From Cinclus cinclus (Eukaryota; Chordata; Aves; Passeriformes; Cinclidae): DNA of 64,000 nucleotides. The stretch is taken from contig NW_026912062.1 in assembly GCF_963662255.1 (NCBI RefSeq), forward strand, positions 496,001 through 560,000, given 5' to 3'. Shown here one piece after another: positions 33,587-46,140 of the stretch. Position 1 is the stretch's first letter; the number at the start of each line of letters is the position of its first letter. Below the pieces are notes generated by a model. That model saw only the letters and a program-made list of their open reading frames with translations, had not been told where the DNA came from and searched no databases. Both the position numbers and the translations under genes were made by a program.

Positions 33587-36500
33587 CATTAGACTACAAA
33601 AATTTCATAACGACGAGGATTTCTCCCAGACCAAAGCTGCCCCCTCCTCCAAACCTGGCTGCCATCAGAGGCCCAAACGCGCCCCACAAAATGACATCTG
33701 CCAAGTGGGCTCTTGAGTTTGGCTTCTTGGGGAAAAGTGCCTCCTTTCGGAGCCAACTTGCCTAACTAGGCTGTGGCCCGTCCTGGGCTTTTGCCTCCAA
33801 AAATTCCATAAGGACGAGGATTTCTCCCAGGCCAAAGCTGCCCCCTCCTCCAAACCTGGCTGCCATCGGAGGCCCAAACGCGCCCCACAAAATGACACCT
33901 GCATTGAGGGTTCTTGAGTTTGGCTTCCTGGAGAAAAGTGCCTCCTTTCGGAGTCAACTTGCCTGCGGCCCATGCAGGGCTTTTGCCTACAAAAATTCCA
34001 GAAGGACGAGGATTTCTCCCAGACCAAAGCTGCCCCCTCCTCCAAACCTGGCTGCCATCGGAGGCCCAAACGTGCCCTACAAAATGACACCTGCCAAGTG
34101 GGCTCTTGAGTTTGGCTTCTTGGGTGGAAGTGCCTCCTTTCAAAGCCAACTTGCCTGCGGCCCGTGCTGGGCTTTTGCCTACAAAAATTCCATAAGGACG
34201 AGGATTTCTCCCAGACCAAAGCTGCCCCCTCCTCCAAACCTGGCTGCCATCGGAGGCCCAAACGCGCCCTACAAAATGACATCTGCCAAGTGGGCTCTTG
34301 AGTTTGGCTTCTTGGGGAAAAGTGCCTCCTTTCGGAGCCAACTTGCCTAACTAGGCTGCGGCCCGTCCTGGGCTTTTGCCTCCAAAAATTCCATAAGGAC
34401 GAGGATTTCTCCCAGGCCAAAGCTGCCCCCTCCTCCAAACCTGGCTGCCATCGGAGGCCCAAACGCGCCCTACAAAATGACACCTGCCAAGTGGGCTCTT
34501 GAGTTTGGTTTCTTGGGGAAAAGTGACTCCTTTCAAAACCAACTTGCCTGCGTCCCGTCCCGGGCTTTAGACTACAAAAATTCCATAAGGACGAGGATTC
34601 CTCCCAGACCAAAGCTGCCCCCTCCTCCAAACCTGGCTGCCATCGGAGGCCCAAACGCGCCCTACAAAATGACACCTGCCAAGTGGGCTCTTGAGTTTGG
34701 CTTCTTGGGGGAAAGTGCCTCCTTTCAAAGCCAACTTGCCTGCGGCCCGTCCTGGGCTTTTGCCTACAAAAATTCCATAAGGACGAGGATTTCTCCCAGA
34801 CCAAAGCTGCCCCCTCCTCCAAACCTGGCTGCCATCGGAGGCCCAAACGCGCCCTACAAAATGACATCTGCCAAGTGGGCTCTTGAGTTTGGGTTCTTGG
34901 GGAAAAGTGCTTCCTTTCGGAGCCAAAATGCCTAACTTGCCTGCGGCCCGTCCTGGGCTTTTGCCTCCAAAAATTCCATAAGGACGAGGATTTCTCCCAG
35001 ACCAAAGCTGCCCCCTCCTCCAAACCTGGCTGCCATCGGTGGCCCAAACGCGCCCTACAAAATGACATCTGCCAAGTGGGCTCCTGAGTTTGGCTTCTTG
35101 GGGGAAAGTGCCTCCTTTCAAAGCCAACTTGCCTGCAGCCCGTGCTGGGCTTTAGACTACAAAAATTCCATAAGGACGAGGATTTCTCCCAGACCAAAGC
35201 TGCCCCCTCCTCCAAACCTGGCTGCCATCGGAGGCCCAAACGCGCCCCACAAAATGACATCTGCATTGAGGGTTCTTGAGTTTGGCTTCTTGGGGAAAAG
35301 TGCCTCCTTTCGGAGCCAACTTGCCTAACTAGGCTGCAGCCCATTCTGGGCTTTTGCCTACAAAAATTCCATAAGGACGAGGATTTCTCCCAGACCAAAG
35401 CTGCCCCCTCCTCCAAACCTAGCTGACATCGGTGGCCCAAACGCGCCCTACAAAATGACATCTGCCAAGTGGACTCCTGAGTTTGGCTTCTTGGGGGAAA
35501 GTGCCTCCTTTCGGAGCCAACTTGCCTAACTAGGCTGCAGCCCATTCTGGGCTTTTGCCTACAAAAATTCCATAAGGACGAGGATTTCTCCCAGACCAAA
35601 GCTGCCCCCTCCTCCAAACCTAGCTGACATCGGTGGCCCAAAGAGCCCTACAAAATGACATCTGCCAAGTGGACTCTTGAGTTTGGCTTCTTGGGGAAAA
35701 GTGCCTCCTTTCGGAGCCAACTTGCCTAACTAGGCTGTGGCCCGTTCTGGGCTTTTGCCTCCAAAAATTCCATAAGGACGAGGATTTCTCCCAGGCCAAA
35801 GCTGCCCCCTCCTCCAAACCTGGCTGCCATCGGAGGCCCAAACGCGCCCCACAAAATGACACCTGAATTGAGGGTTCTTGAGTTTGGCTTCCTGGAGAAA
35901 AGTGCCTCCTTTCGGAGTCAACTTGCCTGCGGCCCATGCAGGGCTTTTGCCTACAAAAATTCCAGAAGGACGAGGATTTCTCCCAGACCAAAGCTGCCCC
36001 CTCCTCCAAACCTGGCTGCCATCGGAGGCCCAAACGTGCCCTACAAAATGACACCTGCCAAGTGGGCTCTTGAGTTTGGCTTCTTGGGTGGAAGTGCCTC
36101 CTTTCAAAGCCAACTTGCCTGCGGCCCGTGCTGGGCTTTTGCCTACAAAAATTCCATAAGGACGAGGATTTCTCCCAGACCAAAGCAGCCCCCTCCTCCA
36201 AACCTGGCTGCCATCGGAGGCCCAAACGCGCCCTACAAAATGACATCTGCCAAGTGGGCTCTTGAGTTTGGCTTCTTGGGGAAAAGTGCCTCCTTTCGGA
36301 GCCAACTTGCCTAACTAGGCTGCGGCCCGTCCTGGGCTTTTGCCTCCAAAAATTCCATAAGGACGAGGATTTCTCCCAGGCCAAAGCTGCCCCCTCCTCC
36401 AAACCTGGCTGCCATCGGAGGCCCAAACGCGCCCTACAAAATGACACCTGCCAAGTGGGCTCTTGAGTTTGGTTTCTTGGGGAAAAGTGACTCCTTTCAA

Positions 36501-37899
36501 AACCAACTTGCCTGCGTCCCGTCCCGGGCTTTAGACTACAAAAATTCCATAAGGACGAGGATTCCTCCCAGACCAAAGCTGCCCCCTCCTCCAAACCTGG
36601 CTGCCATCGGAGGCCCAAACGCGCCCTACAAAATGACACCTGCCAAGTGGGCTCTTGAGTTTGGCTTCTTGGGGGAAAGTGCCTCCTTTCAAAGCCAACT
36701 TGCCTGCGGCCCGTCCTGGGCTTTTGCCTACAAAAATTCCAGAAGGACGAGGATTTCTCCCAGACCAAAGCTGCCCCCTCCTCCAAACCTGGCTGCCATC
36801 GGAGGCCCAAACGCGCCCTACAAAATGACATCTGCCAAGTGGGCTCTTGAGTTTGGCTTCTTGGGGAAAAGTGCTTCCTTTCGGAGCCAAAATGCCTAAC
36901 TTGCCTGCGGCCCGTCCTGGGCTTTTGCCTCCAAAAATTCCATAAGGACGAGGATTTCTCCCAGACCAAAGCTGCCCCCTCCTCCAAACCTGGCTGCCAT
37001 CAGAGGCCCAAACGCGCCCTACAAAATGACATCTGCCAAGTGGGCTCTTGAGTTTGGCTTCTTGGGGAAAAGTGCCTCCTTTCGGAGTCAACTTGCCGGC
37101 GGCCCATGCAGGGCTTTTGCCTACAAAAATTCCATAAGGACGAGGATTTCTCCCAGACCAAAGCTGCCCCCTCCTCCAAACCTGGCTGCCATCGGTGGCC
37201 CAAACGCGCCCTACAAAATGACATCTGCCAAGTGGGCTCCTGAGTTTGGCTTCTTGGGGGAAAGTGCCTCCTTTCAAAGCCAACTTGCCTGCAGCCCGTG
37301 CTGGGCTTTAGACTACAAAAATTCCATAAGGACGAGGATTTCTCCCAGACCAAAGCTGCCCCCTCCTCCAAACCTGGCTGCCATCGGAGGCCCAAACGCG
37401 CCCCACAAAATGACATCTGCATTGAGGGTTCTTGAGTTTGGCTTCTTGGGGAAAAGTGCCTCCTTTCGGAGCCAACTTGCATAACTAGGCTGCAGCCCAT
37501 TCTGGGCTTTTGCCTACAAAAATTCCATAAGGACGAGGATTTCTCCCAGACCAAAGCTGCCCCCTCCTCCAAACCTGGCTGCCATCGGAGGCCCAAACGT
37601 GCCCTACAAAATGACACCTGCCAAGTGGGCTCTTGAGTTTGGCTTCTTGGGTGGAAGTGCCTCCTTTCAAAGCCAACTTGCCTGCGGCCCGTCCTGGGCT
37701 TTTGCCTACAAAAATTCCATAAGGACGAGGATTTCTCCCAGACCAAAGCTGCCCCCTCCTCCAAACCTGGCTGCCATCGGAGGCCCAAACGCGCCCTACA
37801 AAATGACATCTGCCAAGTGGGCTCTTGAGTTTGGCTTCTTGCGGAAAAGTGCCTCCTTTCAAAGCCAACTTGCCTAACTAGCCTGCGGCCCGTGCTGGG
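33587..37899 (+). repeat. Core HOR unit 6, two fused units (22 monomers, 4,313 bp)
   Basis: Length equals 22x192 + 10x9 - 1. Internal markers show it is a 10-monomer unit (1,964 bp) followed by a 12-monomer unit (2,349 bp). The landmark monomer that should separate them near 35.6 kb has been lost in a chimeric junction. Confidence 0.85.
35520..35760 (+). repeat. Chimeric monomers at a probable crossover junction
   Basis: Near 35520 a tagctgacatcggtgg monomer ends with taactaggctgcagcccattctggg, which normally belongs to a different HOR position. The next monomer again begins as the tagctgacatcggtgg type (35622). It carries a one-base-shorter aaagagccc in place of aaacgcgccc (about 35640), and ends with aggctgtggcc, the signature of the landmark monomer. 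This is what unequal exchange between non-equivalent monomers would leave. Confidence 0.75.
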
Positions 37900-40800
37900 C
37901 ATTAGACTACAAAAATTTCATAACGACGAGGATTTCTCCCAGACCAAAGCTGCCCCCTCCTCCAAACCTGGCTGCCATCAGAGGCCCAAACGCGCCCCAC
38001 AAAATGACATCTGCCAAGTGGGCTCTTGAGTTTGGCTTCTTGGGGAAAAGTGCCTCCTTTCGGAGCCAACTTGCCTAACTAGGCTGTGGCCCGTCCTGGG
38101 CTTTTGCCTCCAAAAATTCCATAAGGACGAGGATTTCTCCCAGGCCAAAGCTGCCCCCTCCTCCAAACCTGGCTGCCATCGGAGGCCCAAACGCGCCCCA
38201 CAAAATGACACCTGCATTGAGGGTTCTTGAGTTTGGCTTCCTGGAGAAAAGTGCCTCCTTTCGGAGTCAACTTGCCTGCGGCCCATGCAGGGCTTTTGCC
38301 TACAAAAATTCCAGAAGGACGAGGATTTCTCCCAGACCAAAGCTGCCCCCTCCTCCAAACCTGGCTGCCATCGGAGGCCCAAACGTGCCCTACAAAATGA
38401 CACCTGCCAAGTGGGCTCTTGAGTTTGGCTTCTTGGGTGGAAGTGCCTCCTTTCAAAGCCAACTTGCCTGCGGCCCGTGCTGGGCTTTTGCCTACAAAAA
38501 TTCCATAAGGACGAGGATTTCTCCCAGACCAAAGCTGCCCCCTCCTCCAAACCTGGCTGCCATCGGAGGCCCAAACGCGCCCTACAAAATGACATCTGCC
38601 AAGTGGGCTCTTGAGTTTGGCTTCTTGGGGAAAAGTGCCTCCTTTCGGAGCCAACTTGCCTAACTAGGCTGCGGCCCGTCCTGGGCTTTTGCCTCCAAAA
38701 ATTCCATAAGGACGAGGATTTCTCCCAGGCCAAAGCTGCCCCCTCCTCCAAACCAGGCTGCCATCGGAGGCCCAAACGCGCCCTACAAAATGACACCTGC
38801 CAAGTGGGCTCTTGAGTTTGGTTTCTTGGGGAAAAGTGACTCCTTTCAAAACCAACTTGCCTGCGTCCCGTCCCGGGCTTTAGACTACAAAAATTCCATA
38901 AGGACGAGGATTCCTCCCAGACCAAAGCTGCCCCCTCCTCCAAACCTGGCTGCCATCGGAGGCCCAAACGCGCCCTACAAAATGACACCTGCCAAGTGGG
39001 CTCTTGAGTTTGGCTTCTTGGGGGAAAGTGCCTCCTTTCAAAGCCAACTTGCCTGCGGCCCGTCCTGGGCTTTTGCCTACAAAAATTCCATAAGGACGAG
39101 GATTTCTCCCAGAACAAAGCTGCCCCCTCCTCCAAACCTGGCTGCCATCGGTGGCCCAAACGCGCCCTACAAAATGACATCTGCCAAGTGGGCTCTTGAG
39201 TTTGGGTTCTTGGGGAAAAGTGCTTCCTTTCGGAGCCAAAATGCCTAACTTGCCTGCGGCCCGTCCTGGGCTTTTGCCTCCAAAAATTCCATAAGGACGA
39301 GGATTTCTCCCAGACCAAAGCTGCCCCCTCCTCCAAACCTGGCTGCCATCAGAGGCCCAAACGCGCCCTACAAAATGACATCTGCCAAGTGGGCTCTTGA
39401 GTTTGGCTTCTTGGGGAAAAGTGCCTCCTTTCGGAGTCAACTTGCCGGCGGCCCATGCAGGGCTTTTGCCTACAAAAATTCCATAAGGACGAGGATTTCT
39501 CCCAGACCAAAGCTGCCCCCTCCTCCAAACCTGGCTGCCATCGGAGGCCCAAACGTGCCCTACAAAATGACATCTGCCAAGTGGGCTCTTGAGTTTCGCT
39601 TCTTGGGTGGAAGTGCCTCCTTTCGGAGCCAACTTGCCTGCGGCCCGTGCTGGGCTTTTGCCTACAAAAATTCCATAAGGACGAGGATTTCTCCCAGACC
39701 AAAGCTGCCCCCTCCTCCAAACCTGGCTGCCATCGGAGGCCCAAACGCGCCCTACAAAATGACATCTGCCAAGTGGGCTCTTGAGTTTGGCTTCTTGGGT
39801 GGAAGTACCTCCTTTCAAAGCCAACTTGCCTGCGGCCCGTGCTGGGCTTTTGCCTACAAAAATTCCATAAGGACGAGGATTTCTCCCAGACCAAAGCTGC
39901 CCCCTCCTCCAAACCTAGCTGACATCGGTGGCCCAAACGCGCCCTACAAAATGACATCTGCCAAGTGGACTCCTGAGTTTGGCTTCTTGGGGGAAAGTGC
40001 CTCCTTTCGGAGCCAAGTTGCCTGCGGCCCGTGCTGGGCTTTTGCCTACAAAAATTCCATAAGGACGAGGATTTCTCCCAGACCAAAGCTGCCCCCTCCT
40101 CCAAACCTGGCTGCCATCGGAGGCCCAAACGCGCCCTACAAAATGACATCTGCCAAGTGGGCTCTTGAGTTTGGGTTCTTGGGGAAAAGTGCTTCCTTTC
40201 GGAGCCAAAATGCCTAACTTGCCTGCGGCCCGTCCTGGGCTTTTGCCTCCAAAAATTCCATAAGGACGAGGATTTCTCCCAGACCAAAGCTGCCCCCTCC
40301 TCCAAACCTGGCTGCCATCAGAGGCCCAAACGCGCCCTACAAAATGACATCTGCCAAGTGGGCTCTTGAGTTTGGCTTCTTGGGGAAAAGTGCCTCCTTT
40401 CGGAGTCAACTTGCCGGCGGCCCATGCAGGGCTTTTGCCTACAAAAATTCCATAAGGACGAGGATTTCTCCCAGACCAAAGCTGCCCCCTCCTCCAAACC
40501 TGGCTGCCATCGGTGGCCCAAACGCGCCCTACAAAATGACATCTGCCAAGTGGGCTCCTGAGTTTGGCTTCTTGGGGGAAAGTGCCTCCTTTCAAAGCCA
40601 ACTTGCCTGCAGCCCGTGCTGGGCTTTAGACTACAAAAATTCCATAAGGACGAGGATTTCTCCCAGACCAAAGCTGCCCCCTCCTCCAAACCTGGCTGCC
40701 ATCGGAGGCCCAAACGCGCCCCACAAAATGACATCTGCATTGAGGGTTCTTGAGTTTGGCTTCTTGGGGAAAAGTGCCTCCTTTCGGAGCCAACTTGCCT

Positions 40801-41409
40801 AACTAGGCTGCAGCCCATTCTGGGCTTTTGCCTACAAAAATTCCATAAGGACGAGGATTTCTCCCAGACCAAAGCTGCCCCCTCCTCCAAACCTAGCTGA
40901 CATCGGTGGCCCAAACGCGCCCTACAAAATGACATCTGCCAAGTGGACTCCTGAGTTTGGCTTCTTGGGGGAAAGTGCCTCCTTTCGGAGCCAACTTGCC
41001 TGCGGCCCGTGCTGGGCTTTTGCCTACAAAAATTCCAGAAGGACGAGGATTTCTCCCAGACCAAAGCTGCCCCCTCCTCCAAACCTGGCTGCCATCGGAG
41101 GCCCAAACGTGCCCTACAAAATGACACCTGCCAAGTGGGCTCTTGAGTTTGGCTTCTTGGGTGGAAGTGCCTCCTTTCAAAGCCAACTTGCCTGCGGCCC
41201 GTCCTGGGCTTTTGCCTACAAAAATTCCATAAGGACGAGGATTTCTCCCAGACCAAAGCTGCCCCCTCCTCCAAACCTGGCTGCCATCGGAGGCCCAAAC
41301 GCGCCCTACAAAATGACATCTGCCAAGTGGGCTCTTGAGTTTGGCTTCTTGCGGAAAAGTGCCTCCTTTCAAAGCCAACTTGCCTAACTAGCCTGCGGCC
41401 CGTGCTGGG
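37900..41409 (+). repeat. Core HOR unit 7, 18 monomers (3,510 bp)
   Basis: Length equals 18x192 + 6x9. It starts as the 15-mer, then a second tttgggttc/ccaaaatgcc monomer and ccggcggcc monomer recur near 40.1-40.4 kb, so part of the unit is repeated inside it. The agaacaaagc variant, common in the flanking domains, appears near 39111. Confidence 0.83.
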
Positions 41410-43364
41410 CATTAGACTACAAAAATTTCATAACGACGAGGATTTCTCCCAGACCAAAGCTGCCCCCTCCTCCAAACCTGGCTGCCATCAGAGGCCCAAA
41501 CGCGCCCCACAAAATGACATCTGCCAAGTGGGCTCTTGAGTTTGGCTTCTTGGGGAAAAGTGCCTCCTTTCGGAGCCAACTTGCCTAACTAGGCTGCGGC
41601 CCGTCCTGGACTTTTGCCTCCAAAAATTCCATAAGGACGAGGATTTCTCCCAGGCCAAAGCTGCCCCCTCCTCCAAACCAGGCTGCCATCGGAGGCCCAA
41701 ACGCGCCCTACAAAATGACACCTGCCAAGTGGGCTCTTGAGTTTGGTTTCTTGGGGAAAAGTGACTCCTTTCAAAACCAACTTGCCTGCGTCCCGTCCCG
41801 GGCTTTAGACTACAAAAATTCCAGAAGGACGAGGATTCCTCCCAGACCAAAGCTGCCCCCTCCTCCAAACCTGGCTGCCATCGGAGGCCCAAACGCGCCC
41901 TACAAAATGACACCTGCCAAGTGGGCTCTTGAGTTTGGCTTCTTGGGGGAAAGTGCCTCCTTTCAAAGCCAACTTGCCTGCGGCCCGTCCTGGGCTTTTG
42001 CCTACAAAAATTCCATAAGGACGAGGATTTCTCCCAGACCAAAGCTGCCCCCTCCTCCAAACCTGGCTGCCATCGGAGGCCCAAACGCGCCCTACAAAAT
42101 GACATCTGCCAAGTGGGCTCTTGAGTTTGGGTTCTTGGGGAAAAGTGCTTCCTTTCGGAGCCAAAATGCCTAACTTGCCTGCGGCCCGTCCTGGGCTTTT
42201 GCCTCCAAAAATTCCATAAGGACGAGGATTTCTCCCAGACCAAAGCTGCCCCCTCCTCCAAACCTGGCTGCCATCAGAGGCCCAAACGCGCCCTACAAAA
42301 TGACATCTGCCAAGTGGGCTCTTGAGTTTGGCTTCTTGGGGAAAAGTGCCTCCTTTCGGAGTCAACTTGCCGGCGGCCCATGCAGGGCTTTTGCCTACAA
42401 AAATTCCATAAGGACGAGGATTTCTCCCAGACCAAAGCTGCCCCCTCCTCCAAACCTGGCTGCCATCGGTGGCCCAAACGCGCCCTACAAAATGACATCT
42501 GCCAAGTGGGCTCCTGAGTTTGGCTTCTTGGGGGAAAGTGCCTCCTTTCAAAGCCAACTTGCCTGCAGCCCGTGCTGGGCTTTAGACTACAAAAATTCCA
42601 TAAGGACGAGGATTTCTCCCAGACCAAAGCTGCCCCCTCCTCCAAACCTGGCTGCCATCGGAGGCCCAAACGCGCCCCACAAAATGACATCTGCATTGAG
42701 GGTTCTTGAGTTTGGCTTCTTGGGGAAAAGTGCCTCCTTTCGGAGCCAACTTGCCTAACTAGGCTGCAGCCCATTCTGGGCTTTTGCCTACAAAAATTCC
42801 ATAAGGACGAGGATTTCTCCCAGACCAAAGCTGCCCCCTCCTCCAAACCTAGCTGACATCGGTGGCCCAAACGCGCCCTACAAAATGACATCTGCCAAGT
42901 GGACTCCTGAGTTTGGCTTCTTGGGGGAAAGTGCCTCCTTTCGGAGCCAACTTGCCTGCGGCCCGTGCTGGGCTTTTGCCTACAAAAATTCCAGAAGGAC
43001 GAGGATTTCTCCCAGACCAAAGCTGCCCCCTCCTCCAAACCTGGCTGCCATCGGAGGCCCAAACGTGCCCTACAAAATGACACCTGCCAAGTGGGCTCTT
43101 GAGTTTGGCTTCTTGGGTGGAAGTGCCTCCTTTAAAGCCAACTTGCCTGCGGCCCGTCCTGGGCTTTTGCCTACAAAAATTCCATAAGGACGAGGATTTC
43201 TCCCAGACCAAAGCTGCCCCCTCCTCCAAACCTGGCTGCCATCGGAGGCCCAAACGCGCCCTACAAAATGACATCTGCCAAGTGGGCTCTTGAGTTTGGC
43301 TTCTTGCGGAAAAGTGCCTCCTTTCAAAGCCAACTTGCCTAACTAGCCTGCGGCCCGTGCTGGG
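41410..43364 (+). repeat. Core HOR unit 8, 10 monomers (1,955 bp)
   Basis: Length equals 10x192 + 4x9 - 1. Relative to the 13-mer, the three monomers after the landmark (positions 2-4) are deleted. A one-base loss (cctttaaagcc, near 43132) is private to this unit. Confidence 0.85.
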
Positions 43365-46140
43365 CATTAGACTACAAAAATTTCATAACGACGAGGATTT
43401 CTCCCAGACCAAAGCTGCCCCCTCCTCCAAACCTGGCTGCCATCAGAGGCCCAAACGCGCCCCACAAAATGACATCTGCCAAGTGGGCTCTTGAGTTTGG
43501 CTTCTTGGGGAAAAGTGCCTCCTTTCGGAGCCAACTTGCCTAACTAGGCTGTGGCCCGTCCTGGGCTTTTGCCTCCAAAAATTCCATAAGGACGAGGATT
43601 TCTCCCAGGCCAAAGCTGCCCCCTCCTCCAAACCTGGCTGCCATCGGAGGCCCAAACGCGCCCCACAAAATGACACCTGCATTGAGGGTTCTTGAGTTTG
43701 GCTTCCTGGAGAAAAGTGCCTCCTTTCGGAGTCAACTTGCCTGCGGCCCATGCAGGGCTTTTGCCTACAAAAATTCCAGAAGGACGAGGATTTCTCCCAG
43801 ACCAAAGCTGCCCCCTCCTCCAAACCTGGCTGCCATCGGAGGCCCAAACGTGCCCTACAAAATGACACCTGCCAAGTGGGCTCTTGAGTTTGGCTTCTTG
43901 GGTGGAAGTGCCTCCTTTCAAAGCCAACTTGCCTGCGGCCCGTGCTGGGCTTTTGCCTACAAAAATTCCATAAGGACGAGGATTTCTCCCAGACCAAAGC
44001 TGCCCCCTCCTCCAAACCTGGCTGCCATCGGAGGCCCAAACGCGCCCCACAAAATGACATCTGCCAAGTGGGCTCTTGAGTTTGGCTTCTTGGGGAAAAG
44101 TGCCTCCTTTCGGAGCCAACTTGCCTAACTAGGCTGCGGCCCGTCCTGGGCTTTTGCCTCCAAAAATTCCATAAGGACGAGGATTTCTCCCAGGCCAAAG
44201 CTGCCCCCTCCTCCAAACCAGGCTGCCATCGGAGGCCCAAACGCGCCCTACAAAATGACACCTGCCAAGTGGGCTCTTGAGTTTGGTTTCTTGGGGAAAA
44301 GTGACTCCTTTCAAAACCAACTTGCCTGCGTCCCGTCCCGGGCTTTAGACTACAAAAATTCCATAAGGACGAGGATTCCTCCCAGACCAAAGCTGCCCCC
44401 TCCTCCAAACCTGGCTGCCATCGGAGGCCCAAACGCGCCCTACAAAATGACACCTGCCAAGTGGGCTCTTGAGTTTGGCTTCTTGGGGGAAAGTGCCTCC
44501 TTTCAAAGCCAACTTGCCTGCGGCCCGTCCTGGGCTTTTGCCTACAAAAATTCCATAAGGACGAGGATTTCTCCCAGAACAAAGCTGCCCCCTCCTCCAA
44601 ACCTGGCTGCCATCGGAGGCCCAAACGCGCCCTACAAAATGACATCTGCCAAGTGGGCTCTTGAGTTTGGGTTCTTGGGGAAAAGTGCTTCCTTTCGGAG
44701 CCAAAATGCCTAACTTGCCTGCGGCCCGTCCTGGGCTTTTGAGTACAAAAATTCCAGAAGGATGAGGATTTCTCCCAGACCAAAGCTGCCCCCTCCTCCA
44801 AACCTGGCTGCCATCAGAGGCCCAAACGCGCCCTACAAAATGACATCTGCCAAGTGGGCTCTTGAGTTTGGCTTCTTGGGGAAAAGTGCCTCCTTTCGGA
44901 GTCAACTTGCCGGCGGCCCATGCAGGGCTTTTGCCTACAAAAATTCCATAAGGACGAGGATTTCTCCCAGACCAAAGCTGCCCCCTCCTCCAAACCTGGC
45001 TGCCATCGGAGGCCCAAACGTGCCCTACAAAATGACATCTGCCAAGTGGGCTCTTGAGTTTCGCTTCTTGGGTGGAAGTGCCTCCTTTCGGAGCCAACTT
45101 GCCTGCGGCCCGTGCTGGGCTTTTGCCTACAAAAATTCCATAAGGACGAGGATTTCTCCCAGACCAAAGCTGCCCCCTCCTCCAAACCTGGCTGCCATCG
45201 GAGGCCCAAACGCGCCCTACAAAATGACATCTGCCAAGTGGGCTCTTGAGTTTGGCTTCTTGGGTGGAAGTACCTCCTTTCAAAGCCAACTTGCCTGCGG
45301 CCCGTGCTGGGCTTTTGCCTACAAAAATTCCATAAGGACGAGGATTTCTCCCAGACCAAAGCTGCCCCCTCCTCCAAACCTAGCTGACATCGGTGGCCCA
45401 AACGCGCCCTACAAAATGACATCTGCCAAGTGTACTCCTGAGTTTGGCTTCTTGGGGGAAAGTGCCTCCTTTCGGAGCCAAGTTGCCTGCGGCCCGTGCT
45501 GGGCTTTTGCCTACAAAAATTCCATAAGGACGAGGATTTCTCCCAGACCAAAGCTGCCCCCTCCTCCAAACCTGGCTGCCATCGGAGGCCCAAACGCGCC
45601 CCACAAAATGACACCTGCATTGAGGGTTCTTGAGTTTGGCTTCCTGGAGAAAAGTGCCTCCTTTCGGAGTCAACTTGCCTGCGGCCCATGCAGGGCTTTT
45701 GCCTACAAAAATTCCAGAAGGACGAGGATTTCTCCCAGACCAAAGCTGCCCCCTCCTCCAAACCTGGCTGCCATCGGAGGCCCAAACGTGCCCTACAAAA
45801 TGACATCTGCCAAGTGGGCTCTTGAGTTTGGCTTCTTGGGTGGAAGTGCCTCCTTTCAAAGCCAACTTGCCTGCGGCCCGTCCTGGGCTTTTGCCTACAA
45901 AAATTCCATAAGGACGAGGATTCCTCCCAGACCAAAGCTGCCCCCTCCTCCAAACCTGGCTGCCATCGGAGGCCCAAACGCGCCCTACAAAATGACACCT
46001 GCCAAGTGGGCTCTTGAGTTTGGCTTCTTGGGGGAAAGTGCCTCCTTTCAAAGCCAACTTGCCTGCGGCCCGTCCTGGGCTTGTGCCTACAAAAATTCCA
46101 TATGGACGAGGATTTCTCCCAGAACAAAGCTGCCCCCTCC

